From NCBI GenBank assembly GCA_016869285.1, contig VGEN01000033.1, forward strand, positions 1-33,671: a DNA stretch of 33,671 nt. The letters run 5' to 3'. Shown here one piece after another: positions 19,152 to 27,415 of the stretch. How positions within the stretch are numbered: position 1 is the stretch's first letter; every line of letters starts with the position of its first letter. The translations under genes and the position numbers were made by a program. The stretch is from Alphaproteobacteria bacterium (GTDB taxonomy: Bacteria; Pseudomonadota; Alphaproteobacteria; SHVZ01). The notes below the pieces were generated by a model that saw nothing but the letters and a program-made list of their open reading frames with translations, was not told where the DNA came from and made no database searches.

Positions 19152-19192
19152 CCCGAAACGAGCTCGACCCCGCGTCGCCGGAGTTTCGGGGA
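19152..19192. repeat. 9-bp perfect inverted repeat in the 278-bp gap after the PhyH gene
   Basis: CCCCGAAAC (19152-19160) and GTTTCGGGG (19184-19192) flank a 23-base spacer. It lies 53 bp after the PhyH stop and could be a terminator or the operator of a regulator of the following binding-protein gene. There is no T tract. The remainder of the gap (19193-19377) has an A-rich stretch (19231-19246) and a weak promoter candidate, TTGAAC (19279-19284) with CATAGG (19302-19307) at 17-bp spacing. No open frame of protein-like quality was seen in it. Confidence 0.4.
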
Positions 19193-19377
19193 CGGATGCG
19201 GCCGCTTGCTGACTTCGGGCAATCGGGTAGAATTTCCAAAAAGAAACGTCGGCAACCAAGCTAGCTGTTCCTTTAGATTTGAACTCGCCGCGCTTGATTC
19301 GCATAGGGACACGAACTCTCCGTACCTCACCTGCTCTCGCCTGAGTGTCGTTCCACCAGCCCGCAGAGGAGAAGAAC

Positions 19378-20970
19378 ATGCCGCGTCATCTTGTTTCCGC
19401 CGTGCTCGGATCGATCTTGCTTGCAGGTTCCGTCATGGCAGTCCCGAGCGTGCACGCTCAGACTGTCATCAAGCAGGCCGCAGAGGCCGATCTGGCTTCG
19501 CTCGATCCGGTCTGGACCAGCGCATTCCCCACCCTCGGCTTCGCCCGCCTCATCTACGACAACCTGATCTCGCAGGACTCCAACGGCATCCCGAAGCCGC
19601 AGATGGTCGACAGCTGGAGCTCCAGCCCGGACGGCCTGACCTGGACGTTCGTGCTGAGGCCCGGGCTCAAGTTTCACGACGGCACGCCGGTAACCTCCAA
19701 GGACGCCGTCCAGTCGATCAAGCGTTGGGGCGCGCGCGTCGGCGCTGGCCAGGTCCTCCTCGGCGTCACGGCGGAGATCGTCGAGATCGACGCGCGGACG
19801 TTCGCCATTCGCCTCAAGGAGAAATTCGCTCCCGTGATCGGGATGATCGGCTCGACCACCGATGTGTTCGTCATGCGCGAGAAGGACGCCCTCACGGACC
19901 CGGGCACGCAAGTGACGACCTCGATCGGCTCCGGTCCGTTCAAGTTCGCACGGGATAAATGGGTTCCGGGAAGCCGATGGTCCTACACCAAGAACGCCGA
20001 CTACGTGCCTCGCTCGGAAAAGGCGGACGCCTATTCGGGCGGAAAGGTGGTCCGGGTCGACGGCGTCGATGTGTCCTACATCTCCGATACCTCGATCGCG
20101 GTACAGGCGCTGATCCGCGGTGAGGTCGACTTCTACGAATACGTGCCGTCCCATCTCCTGCCCGTGGTGGAGAAGGAACGCGATGTCGTCACCCGGGTCA
20201 TCAACCGCGGCGGATTCAATCCATTGTTGCGGCTGAACCATCTCGCAGCGCCGACGAATAACCAGAAATTCCGCCAGGCGATCCTTTACGCCACGAACCA
20301 GCGGGAAACTCTTGCCGCGATCGTCGGCAACCCGAGCCTGGAGAGGCCGTGCTGGGCCGTCTTTTCCTGCGGCTACCCGCTCGAGACGGAGGCCGGGACC
20401 GAGGGATTCCGTCAGCCCGGCCCCGCTAACATCGAGAAAGCAAAGCAGCTTCTGAAGGAGTCGGGCTACAGCGGCGAGCCTATCGTGCTGCTGAATCCGG
20501 TGGAGAACCAGTCGCTGTCGGCGGCGATCACCCTGACCGCCCAGCAGCTGAAGCAGATCGGCGTCAACGTCGATCTGCAGAGCATGGACTTCGGTACGCT
20601 GGTCTCGCGTCGCACGCTCAAGGACGACCCGAAGACCAATCGCGCCGGCTGGCACATCTTCCCGACGCAAGGGCCGACCCAGGATCGCACCGACCCGCTC
20701 ACCGCCAGCATCCTTCCGACGCCTTGCGACGGAAAGAACTGGTTCGGATGGCCGTGCGACGCGCAGCTCGAGGCGATGCGTGTCAAGTTCGCGGCGATCT
20801 CGGAAGCGAACGAACGCAAACAGCACGCAGGAGAGTTCCAGAAGCGCTTCTACGAAACCGTCCCCTACGTTCCGCTCGGCGCATTCGTTCAGAAGGCTGC
20901 GTGGCGAAACACGGTTGACGGCGTTCTGGAGGGCTTCAAGGTCGTCTGGTGGAACGCGACCAAGAAGTGA
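19378..20970 (+). CDS. ABC transporter substrate-binding protein, family 5 (oligopeptide type)
   Basis: The 530-residue protein begins with a Sec signal peptide (hydrophobic core about 6-24, probable cleavage after VHA at 27). It continues as a family 5 solute-binding protein: DLASLDPVWTS, AESW-like QMVDSWSSSPDGLTWTFVLRPGLKFHDGTPV region, TSIGSGPFKF and VRQAI-like FRQAILYATNQ blocks are all typical of OppA/DppA proteins for peptides or nickel/opines. No lipobox Cys, so a soluble periplasmic protein is expected. ATG 19378 has AGAGGAG seven bases upstream; an earlier in-frame ATG (19345) would add a non-secretory leader. The window holds no permease or ATPase genes next to it, so its transporter must be elsewhere or it works with another set. 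Confidence 0.92.
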   Translation: MPRHLVSAVLGSILLAGSVMAVPSVHAQTVIKQAAEADLASLDPVWTSAFPTLGFARLIYDNLISQDSNGIPKPQMVDSWSSSPDGLTWTFVLRPGLKFHDGTPVTSKDAVQSIKRWGARVGAGQVLLGVTAEIVEIDARTFAIRLKEKFAPVIGMIGSTTDVFVMREKDALTDPGTQVTTSIGSGPFKFARDKWVPGSRWSYTKNADYVPRSEKADAYSGGKVVRVDGVDVSYISDTSIAVQALIRGEVDFYEYVPSHLLPVVEKERDVVTRVINRGGFNPLLRLNHLAAPTNNQKFRQAILYATNQRETLAAIVGNPSLERPCWAVFSCGYPLETEAGTEGFRQPGPANIEKAKQLLKESGYSGEPIVLLNPVENQSLSAAITLTAQQLKQIGVNVDLQSMDFGTLVSRRTLKDDPKTNRAGWHIFPTQGPTQDRTDPLTASILPTPCDGKNWFGWPCDAQLEAMRVKFAAISEANERKQHAGEFQKRFYETVPYVPLGAFVQKAAWRNTVDGVLEGFKVVWWNATKK

Positions 20971-21044
20971 GGCGCGGCGGCTCTTCGCGATACCTCTCCA
21001 TCGCGGACATGGCCAACCCCGAGCCTTCATCGCTGTTGCCGCGA

Positions 21045-21072
21045 GCCCCGGAGCTCCTTTCGGCTCCGGGGC
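21045..21072. terminator. 10-bp perfect hairpin between binding-protein gene and hyuA
   Basis: GCCCCGGAGC (21045-21054) pairs with GCTCCGGGGC (21063-21072) across an 8-base loop. It lies 75 bp after the binding-protein stop and 61 bp before hyuA. No T run follows, so it may stabilise the upstream mRNA end or act as a partial terminator that lowers hyuAB expression. Confidence 0.55.
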
Positions 21073-21133
21073 CGGGCCGTCACGGCTCTCAGGCATCCCG
21101 ACCGCACACGCCCGCAGGAAGTAGGTATTGAGC

Positions 21134-23164
21134 ATGAGTAGATGGCAGGTCGGCGTCGATGTCGGCGGGACCTTCACCGACGTTGTTTTGGTTGACCCGA
21201 CAAGCGGCACTTTCCGGATAGCGAAAGTCCCGTCCACCCCGGCCGATCAGTCGGAGGGGGTGATGGGCGGCCTTCGGCAGGCTGCGGCCGACCTGCCGGA
21301 GATGACTGCCTTCGTCCACGGAACGACGGTTGGGACAAATGCCGTGCTCGAGCGGAAGGGAGCCGTCTGCGGCCTGGTCACCACCGCCGGTTTCCGCGAC
21401 ACGCTTGAGCTCGGACGACGGACGCGGCCGAACCCTTACGGAATGACCGGAACCTTCGAGCCGCTCATATCCCGCGAGTTTCGTATCGAGGTTCCGGAGC
21501 GCGTCGACGCAGCCGGGCGCGTCCTCATACCATTGGACGAGGTCGCGTTCGAAAGCGCCGTCCGCGCGCTGATCGAGCGCGGAGCCGAAGCGCTCGTCAT
21601 CCACTTCATGCACTCCTACATCAATCCTCGCCAGGAGCTTCGCGCCGCAGAGATCGCGCGCAAGATATGGCCGAATTCATACGTGACCGTCGGCCACGAG
21701 GTGCTGCGGGAGGCGCGGGAGTTTGAGCGCGCGTCCACGGCTGCGGTCAATGCCTCGATACAGCCCATCATGGCGCGATACCTGGGACGGCTGGCCGGCA
21801 AGCTCGGCGACGACGGGTTCGAGCCGGAACCGCTCGTCATGCAAGGCAACGCCGGAACCATGACGATGCGCGCCGCCGCCGAGCACGCCGTGCAGACGGT
21901 CATGTCAGGCCCGGCGGCGGGCGTTCTGGCCGCGGCCCGGGTCGGCGTCGAGGCCGGCATCGGCAGCATCATCGCCTGCGATATGGGCGGAACCAGCTTC
22001 GATGTGACGCTGATACGCGACGGGTCCCCTTCTCTGTCGGCCGAGAAGGACATGGCCTACGCAGTCCCCGTGCGGGTTCCGATGATCGACGTCCACACGA
22101 TCGGCGCCGGCGGAGGTTCGATCGCCCGGATAAGCCGCGCCGGACTCCTGCAGGTAGGTCCGGAAAGCGCCGGATCGCGGCCCGGGCCGATCTGCTACGG
22201 CCGTGGCGGCACCCTGCCGACGGTCACCGATGCCAACCTCCTGCTGGGGCGGCTCGACCCCGCCAGCATGCCCGGGATCGAACGCGCGGTCCCGGTCGCG
22301 GCGGTGCGCGAAGCGATACTCGAGCATGTGGGCCGCCCGCTGGGAATGGATGCCGTTCAGGCTTCGACGGCAATCATCTCCGTCGCCACCAACCACCTCG
22401 CGAGCGCCATTCGCCTGGTGTCGATCGAGCGTGGATACGATCCCCGCGATTTCGCTCTCTTCGCCTTCGGCGGAGCCGGCCCGCTCCATGCGACGGCTCT
22501 GGCCAAGGAGCTCGGCGTGCCTCGCGTCCTTGTTCCGCGCTTTCCCGGCGCCACGTCGGCGCTAGGCTGCATTCTTGCCGATCTTCGGCATGATTTTGTG
22601 CAGACGATCAACTCGCCGCTGGCTGAGTCCGACGGCGCGGCCTTCGATGCGATCCTGGCCGAACAGGCGGCCCGCGGGCGCGCGATCGTCGAGCGCGAGC
22701 GCGTGCCGGTCGACGGAATTGTCGTCGTCCACGAGGCCGATCTGCTCTTCCGGGGCCAAAGCCATGTCTTTCGCATGCCTGTGATCTCTCCAGGCTTCGA
22801 TCCGGCGCTCGTAATGCGCGATTTCGCCGCTCGCTACCGGGCGCGATTCAACATCGAGCTCGCGGAGATGCGGGTGATACTGGTGAACCTTCGGACCTGC
22901 GTCGTCGGGACGAGGCCGAAGATCTCCATGGAGCTGTTCGCGCCTGCTCCGTCCAGCGGCTCGCCCGCCGGCCCCCATGCTGTACGCTCCGTGCACTTCT
23001 CGGGCCGCTTTTACGAAACGCCGATCTGGCGGCGCGAGAGCCTCACCGTCGGCAGTACGCTGGACGGCCCGGTCATCGTCGAGCAGATGGACGCAACGAC
23101 GGTCGTCGATCCCGGCGCGCGGCTCCAGGTGGACCGCCTCGGCAACCTCATCATCTCTGTTTGA
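21134..23164 (+). CDS. hyuA: hydantoinase/5-oxoprolinase subunit A (HyuA)
   Basis: The 676-residue subunit belongs to the actin-like ATPase fold of N-methylhydantoinase A and OplahA-type enzymes, which open a cyclic amide such as hydantoin or 5-oxoproline using ATP. The phosphate-binding loop GVDVGGTFTDVV (7-18), FVHGTTVGTNAVLERKGA, the internal ACDMGGTSFDVTL loop and AFGGAGPLHA motif are all present. The start is ambiguous: ATG 21134 is used here, but TTG 21128 is in frame with AGGAAG six bases before it. hyuB follows 11 bp later. Nine of roughly 45 Ile codons are ATA by my count, a use hardly seen in recN or ligA. Confidence 0.93.
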   Translation: MSRWQVGVDVGGTFTDVVLVDPTSGTFRIAKVPSTPADQSEGVMGGLRQAAADLPEMTAFVHGTTVGTNAVLERKGAVCGLVTTAGFRDTLELGRRTRPNPYGMTGTFEPLISREFRIEVPERVDAAGRVLIPLDEVAFESAVRALIERGAEALVIHFMHSYINPRQELRAAEIARKIWPNSYVTVGHEVLREAREFERASTAAVNASIQPIMARYLGRLAGKLGDDGFEPEPLVMQGNAGTMTMRAAAEHAVQTVMSGPAAGVLAAARVGVEAGIGSIIACDMGGTSFDVTLIRDGSPSLSAEKDMAYAVPVRVPMIDVHTIGAGGGSIARISRAGLLQVGPESAGSRPGPICYGRGGTLPTVTDANLLLGRLDPASMPGIERAVPVAAVREAILEHVGRPLGMDAVQASTAIISVATNHLASAIRLVSIERGYDPRDFALFAFGGAGPLHATALAKELGVPRVLVPRFPGATSALGCILADLRHDFVQTINSPLAESDGAAFDAILAEQAARGRAIVERERVPVDGIVVVHEADLLFRGQSHVFRMPVISPGFDPALVMRDFAARYRARFNIELAEMRVILVNLRTCVVGTRPKISMELFAPAPSSGSPAGPHAVRSVHFSGRFYETPIWRRESLTVGSTLDGPVIVEQMDATTVVDPGARLQVDRLGNLIISV

Positions 23165-23175
23165 GCGAGGACACT

Positions 23176-24885
23176 ATGCCCCTCGATCCGGTCCTGCTTG
23201 CCGTCGTCCATAACGGGCTGCGCCAGGTCGCAACCGAAATGGATCTGGTGCATGAAAAGACGTCCTTCTCTCCCGTCATCTCGGAAGGGCTGGACCGCTC
23301 GAACGGCATCTATCACCGCGACACGGGCGAGGTGATCGCGCAGGGCGAGATGGGCCTACCCAGCTTCGTCGGCGTGATGCAGTTCTCCACGCAAAGCGTC
23401 ATGGAGCGCCGGAAGGACATAGGTCCGGGCGACATCGTGCTGCTCAACGATCCTTATCTCGGCGGTACGCACCTGATGGACGTGAAGATGGTGATGCCCT
23501 TCTACTACAAGGGCAGCCGGTGGTGCTGGCTCTCGAATACGGGCCATTGGCCCGACACCGGCGGCATGGTGCCGGGCGGATTCACCAGCACGGCGACGGA
23601 AATCCATCAGGAGGGGCTCCGCATTCCGCCGGTGAAGCTCTTTCGCGCCGGCGTGATGGATGACGAGATCCTGCAACTGATCCTGCAGAACATCCGCGTG
23701 CCGGAAGAGCGGATCGGCGACATCAAGGCGCAGGTCGGCGCGCTGAAGGTGGGAGAGCAGAGGCTGACGGAGCTGCTTGACCGGTATGGCGCCGACGTCG
23801 TCGACCAGTGCATCGTCGAGCTCAAGTCCCGCTCGCGTCAGCAGATGGGCTCGCACATAGAGAGCGTGCCCGATGGGGTGTATGAGTCGGTCAGCTACTG
23901 CGACAGCGACGGCGTCGTTCCCGAGAAGCTCGCCATCCGGCTGACGATGACCGTCCGCGGGTCGGAGATCGACTTCGACTTCAGCCGGTCGAGCCCGCCC
24001 TGTCGGGGGCCGATGAACTGCCCGGCGGCGCTGACCCGCTCCTCGGTCTATGTCGCGATAAAGCACATCTTCCCCGATGTCCCCATCAATTCCGGGTGCT
24101 TCGCCCCTCTGCACGTCGAGACGCCGAGCGGGACCTTTCTGGACGCCGTCTATCCGCGCCCCTGCGCCGGTGCGGCCTCCGAGGTCTCCCAGCGCGTGAT
24201 CGAAGCCGTCTTCCTGGCGATGGGCCAGGCCATGCCGGATCGGATGTTCGCGGCGCCGGCGGGAACCAGCGGCAATTTCAGCCTCGGCGGCTGGGACCCG
24301 GAGCAGCGTCGAGCCTATATCATGTATATGTTCAGCGGAGGCGGGTATGGCGGCTATTGGGCCGCTGACGGCCTTACCAATGGCTGCTCCTCGATAGGGA
24401 TCTCGAAGACGCAGCCGATCGAGATTCTCGAGCAGCACTACCCGATCCTGTACGAGGAGTACGCCCTGCGCGAGGGCAGCGCCGGGCCGGGGCAACATCG
24501 GGGAGGCTTCGGAACCAACTACCGCGTTCGCCTTCTGCGCGGCGAGGCCAAGGCTTCTTTCCTGATGGATCACGGCGTCGGAGGCCCGCCCGGCATCCTC
24601 GGCGGCGGGCCGGGAGGGTGCAACGAGCTGGTCGTGCATCAGTCCGGCTCCGAGACCCGGCCTCTCCATGTCTCGAAAGGAGAAGGCTACGCGCTGCGTG
24701 AGGGCGACTTCATTCAGGTGCGGACCCCCGGCGGTGGCGGCTACGGGGACCCTCGCAAGCGTTCCGACGAGGCGGTCGCTGCCGATCTGAAGCGCGGCTA
24801 CCTAAGCCCGCAGCAGGCCGCCGAAGAGTACGGCGGTAACCGGCGCCCGAACCTTCGCGCCTCGATTGGCCAGGCCGCACAGTAA
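23176..24885 (+). CDS. hyuB: hydantoinase/5-oxoprolinase subunit B (HyuB)
   Basis: The 569-residue B subunit forms the catalytic partner of HyuA. Family marks are DPVLLAVVHNGL, EMDLVHEKTSFSPVISEGLD, GDIVLLNDPYLGGTHLMDVKMVMPF, SNTGHWPDTGG, SRSSPPCRGPMNC and the Gly-rich C-terminus (VRTPGGGGYGDPRKR). ATG 23176 has GAGG six bases upstream; the TTG at 23161 would overlap the hyuA stop. Together AB should hydrolyse a five-membered cyclic imide/lactam. Whether this pair prefers hydantoin, N-methylhydantoin or 5-oxoproline cannot be read from sequence. Four ATA Ile codons repeat the codon oddity of hyuA. Confidence 0.93.
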   Translation: MPLDPVLLAVVHNGLRQVATEMDLVHEKTSFSPVISEGLDRSNGIYHRDTGEVIAQGEMGLPSFVGVMQFSTQSVMERRKDIGPGDIVLLNDPYLGGTHLMDVKMVMPFYYKGSRWCWLSNTGHWPDTGGMVPGGFTSTATEIHQEGLRIPPVKLFRAGVMDDEILQLILQNIRVPEERIGDIKAQVGALKVGEQRLTELLDRYGADVVDQCIVELKSRSRQQMGSHIESVPDGVYESVSYCDSDGVVPEKLAIRLTMTVRGSEIDFDFSRSSPPCRGPMNCPAALTRSSVYVAIKHIFPDVPINSGCFAPLHVETPSGTFLDAVYPRPCAGAASEVSQRVIEAVFLAMGQAMPDRMFAAPAGTSGNFSLGGWDPEQRRAYIMYMFSGGGYGGYWAADGLTNGCSSIGISKTQPIEILEQHYPILYEEYALREGSAGPGQHRGGFGTNYRVRLLRGEAKASFLMDHGVGGPPGILGGGPGGCNELVVHQSGSETRPLHVSKGEGYALREGDFIQVRTPGGGGYGDPRKRSDEAVAADLKRGYLSPQQAAEEYGGNRRPNLRASIGQAAQ

Positions 24886-24904
24886 CGCGAGGCCGCTTCG
24901 TACC

Positions 24905-24933
24905 CCCTCCCCCGCGTAAGACGCAGGGGAGGG
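24905..24933. terminator. 13-bp palindrome between hyuB and the convergent aminotransferase; repeat copy 1
   Basis: CCCTCCCC (24905-24912) pairs with GGGGAGGG (24926-24933). The inner GCGT/ACGC (24914-24917/24921-24924) continues the stem around an AAG loop, with one C/A mismatch between the two parts. Lying between two stop codons, it can terminate both genes. The same arms recur at 27373-27398 in the same convergent setting. Confidence 0.7.
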
Positions 24934-24942
24934 TTCCGATGA

Positions 24943-26280
24943 CTACGAGCGTCCGATCCCGGCGAGCGCGGCGTCGACCGAGTCGCCGAGGCGCTCGACA
25001 ATCGTGTCGATTTCGCCATCGGTGACGAGGTAGGGCGGCGCCAGGATCATGTGGTTGCCACGCTTGCCGTCGATCGTGCCGGGCATCGGATAGGCGAGCA
25101 GGCCGCGCGCCATGCACTCCTGCTTGATGCGCTCATGCAGGACGAGCTTCGGATCGAAGGCCTCCTTGGCCGAGCGGTCCTCGACGATCTCGATCGCCTG
25201 GAACAACCCGCGGCCGCGCACGTCGCCGACATGCGGATGGTTGCCGAAGCGTGCCTCCAGGCGTCGGCGCAGCTTGGCGCCCTGCACGCGCACGCGCTCG
25301 ACCAGGCCTTCCTCTTTGATCGTCTTCACTACCGCGAGGCCGGCGGCGCAGGCGACCGGATGCGCCATATAGGTGTGGCCATGCATGAAGAGGCCGGTGC
25401 CGTTGGTGATCGGGTCGTGCACCTTGCCGGCCACCAGCACCGCGCCGATCGCCTGGAAACCGCCGCCGAGCCCCTTGGCGATGGTCATGAGGTCGGGCGC
25501 GACGCCTTCCTGCTCGATCGCGTGCAGGGTGCCGGTGCGGCCCATGCCGCTCATCACCTCGTCCAGGACCAGCAGCACGCCGTATTTGTCGCAGATCTCG
25601 CGGATGCGCTTGAAATAGCCCTTCACCGGCGGCACGCAGCCGGTCGTGGCGCCGACCACGGTCTCGGCGGTGAAGCCCGCGACAGTCTCGGGCCCGAGAC
25701 GCAGGATCTCGGCCTCGAGCTCATCGGCGACGCGGCGCCCGTACTGCTCCTCGGTCTCATCGTCGCGCTTGAAGCGGTAGGCGAAGCAGGGCGCGATCAG
25801 GCTTACATCCATCAGCATCGGCGCATAGGGCTCGCGCCGCGCCAAATTGCCGCCGACAGCGAGCGCGCCGAGTGTATTGCCGTGATAGCTCTGCCGGCGC
25901 GAGATGAAGCGCGTGCGTCGCGGCTGGTCGATCTCGAGGAAGTACTGGCGGGCCATCTTCAGCGCCGCCTCCATCGCCTCGGAGCCGCCCGAGACGAAAT
26001 AGGCGTGGGTCAGCCCCTTCGGCGCATCCTCGATCAGCAGATCGGCCAGATGCTCGGCCGGCTCGCCGGAAAAGAACCCCGGATGCACGTAGTCGAGCTT
26101 CCGCACCTGCCGGTCCATCGCCTCCATGACCCTCGGATGCGCATGCCCCAGGCAAGACACAGCCGCCCCGCCGCAGGCATCCATGTACTGCTTGCCGGTC
26201 GAGTCCCAGATGTTGATGCCCTCCGCGCGCACGGCGATCGGCGGCAGCTTCGCGGTCATGCGGTTGAAGACGCGGGTCAT
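24943..26280 (-). CDS. class III (omega-type) PLP aminotransferase
   Basis: The 445-residue fold-type I enzyme moves an amino group from an omega-amino acid, beta-amino acid or amine to a keto acid. Readable marks: GGAAVSCLGHAHPRV (37-51), FVSGGSEAMEAALKMARQY (95-113), SYHGNTLGALAVGGN, the PLP-pocket Asp240 in LVLDEVMSGMGRTG, and the Schiff-base Lys269 in TIAKGLGGGFQ. HGHTYMAHPVACAA and VRGRGLFQAIE complete the family pattern. The start ATG 26280 has GGAGG about 8 bases upstream; the longer in-frame version is non-coding in quality. It converges with hyuB and diverges from the Kelch gene. The link with hyuAB (breakdown of dihydropyrimidine or beta-amino acid products) is a guess from position only. 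Confidence 0.93.
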   Translation of the reverse strand: MTRVFNRMTAKLPPIAVRAEGINIWDSTGKQYMDACGGAAVSCLGHAHPRVMEAMDRQVRKLDYVHPGFFSGEPAEHLADLLIEDAPKGLTHAYFVSGGSEAMEAALKMARQYFLEIDQPRRTRFISRRQSYHGNTLGALAVGGNLARREPYAPMLMDVSLIAPCFAYRFKRDDETEEQYGRRVADELEAEILRLGPETVAGFTAETVVGATTGCVPPVKGYFKRIREICDKYGVLLVLDEVMSGMGRTGTLHAIEQEGVAPDLMTIAKGLGGGFQAIGAVLVAGKVHDPITNGTGLFMHGHTYMAHPVACAAGLAVVKTIKEEGLVERVRVQGAKLRRRLEARFGNHPHVGDVRGRGLFQAIEIVEDRSAKEAFDPKLVLHERIKQECMARGLLAYPMPGTIDGKRGNHMILAPPYLVTDGEIDTIVERLGDSVDAALAGIGRS

Positions 26281-26418
26281 GGGAGGCCTCCGCGGAAGAA
26301 GATCCGGCAGAAGAGCACGGAAGGGCGCTCCAAGGCTAGGAACGCCGATTTGAGTGAACCGCGGTTGCAGCAACCGGATCAAGCGCCGCATCATCCCCTG
26401 CCATCAAGCGAGGCCTCG

Positions 26419-27342
26419 ATGATCAGGACGATTGCCGCGGCGGCCGTGTTGCTCGCCGCCCTCCCTGCCTCCGCCCAAACTGGCTCCTGAAAGGCTGCCG
26501 CGCCGATGCCGGCGCCGCGCGCCGAGATCGCGGTGGCAGAGCTCGGCGGCAAGATCTATGCGGTCGGTGGGATCAATGCGGTGCGCGAGATCGAGATCTA
26601 CGATCCAGCCACCGACAAGTGGACTCGGGGCGCGCGCATCCCACGCGATGTGCATCACCCGGCGGCGGTCGGACTCAACGGCAAGCTCTACCTGGTCGGC
26701 GGTTATGTGAATGGCTGGACGCCGGTCGCCGATTTTCACGAATACGATCCAGCCGCCAATCGCTGGCGAACACTGGCGCCGATGCCGACGGCACGCGGCG
26801 CGCTCGCCGCTTCGGTGCTGAACGGGAAGATCCATGCGGTCTCGGGTGTCGGCATCGGGCCGGGCTTCAAGAACTCAGCCGCGCATGAGGCCTATGACCC
26901 GGCGACGAACAGGCGGACCAAGCTGGCACCGATCCCGACGCCGCGCGATCACCACGCCGTCGTCGCGCTCGACGGCCGGCTCTATGCGATCGGCGGGCGC
27001 ATCGACGGCAACTATGGGCAGAACATCGGCAGCAACGAGGCTTATGACCCGGCGACCGATCGCTGGGAGAAGAAGGCGCCGCTGCCGACGATCCGCTCGG
27101 GCATTGCCGGCTCCGCGCTCAACGGCCGCATCGTCATCCTCGGCGGCGAGTCCAACTCGGGCACCTTCGACCAGACCGAGGCTTACGACCCGAAGACCGA
27201 TCGCTGGACGACGCTGGCGCCGACGCCGACGGCGCGTCACGGGCTCGGCGCCGCGGCGCTCGGCGGCCGGCTCTACGCGATCGGCGGCGGGCCGACGCCG
27301 GGCGGCTCCAGCTCGGCGCTGAACGAGGTGTTCACGCCGTAA
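26419..27342 (+). pseudogene. secreted six-bladed Kelch propeller protein, interrupted by in-frame TGA at 26488
   Basis: From ATG 26419 (GAGG 5 bases before it) the frame codes a signal peptide MIRTIAAAAVLLAALPASAQ, then TGS, then TGA (26488-26490). It then continues without a frame change into KAAAPMPAPRAEIAV and six Kelch repeats. Each has a VGG/IGG-type turn and a YDPATD.W end, except that blade 6 ends with LNEVFTP. The N- and C-terminal pieces would close the propeller by the usual velcro. Relatives have a Trp at the TGA position, as I recall (GSW..APMP), so one base change (TGG to TGA) explains it. If translated from ATG 26506 the propeller would have no signal peptide and would stay cytoplasmic. 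Kelch propellers bind proteins or act as oxidase/lyase-type enzymes; no catalytic motif was recognised. A sequencing error is possible. Confidence 0.75.
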
Positions 27343-27372
27343 GACCGCGGCTTCGCCGCAGCCCCCACCCTG

Positions 27373-27398
27373 CCCTCCCCCGCTGTCGCGGGAGAGGG
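27373..27398. terminator. 11-bp palindrome between Kelch gene and convergent ABC exporter; repeat copy 2
   Basis: CCCTCCCCCGC (27373-27383) pairs with GCGGGAGAGGG (27388-27398) around the TGTC loop, with one mismatch. TTCCGGG follows, as TTCCG follows copy 1. Both copies also have a ggC-CTTCG-type lead-in. It sits 30 bp after the Kelch stop and 17 bp before the ABC gene stop. Confidence 0.7.
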
Positions 27399-27415
27399 TT
27401 CCGGGATGCGCGCGC

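Noticed and set aside
19327..21237. A 636-codon open frame on minus, opposite the binding-protein gene
   Set aside because: Same mirror artefact; the plus strand has signal peptide and family 5 motifs.
25051..26490. A 479-codon plus frame opposite the aminotransferase that ends with the Kelch signal peptide
   Set aside because: Only its last 24 codons (from 26419) are coding, with their own ribosome binding site. The rest is the mirror of the aminotransferase.
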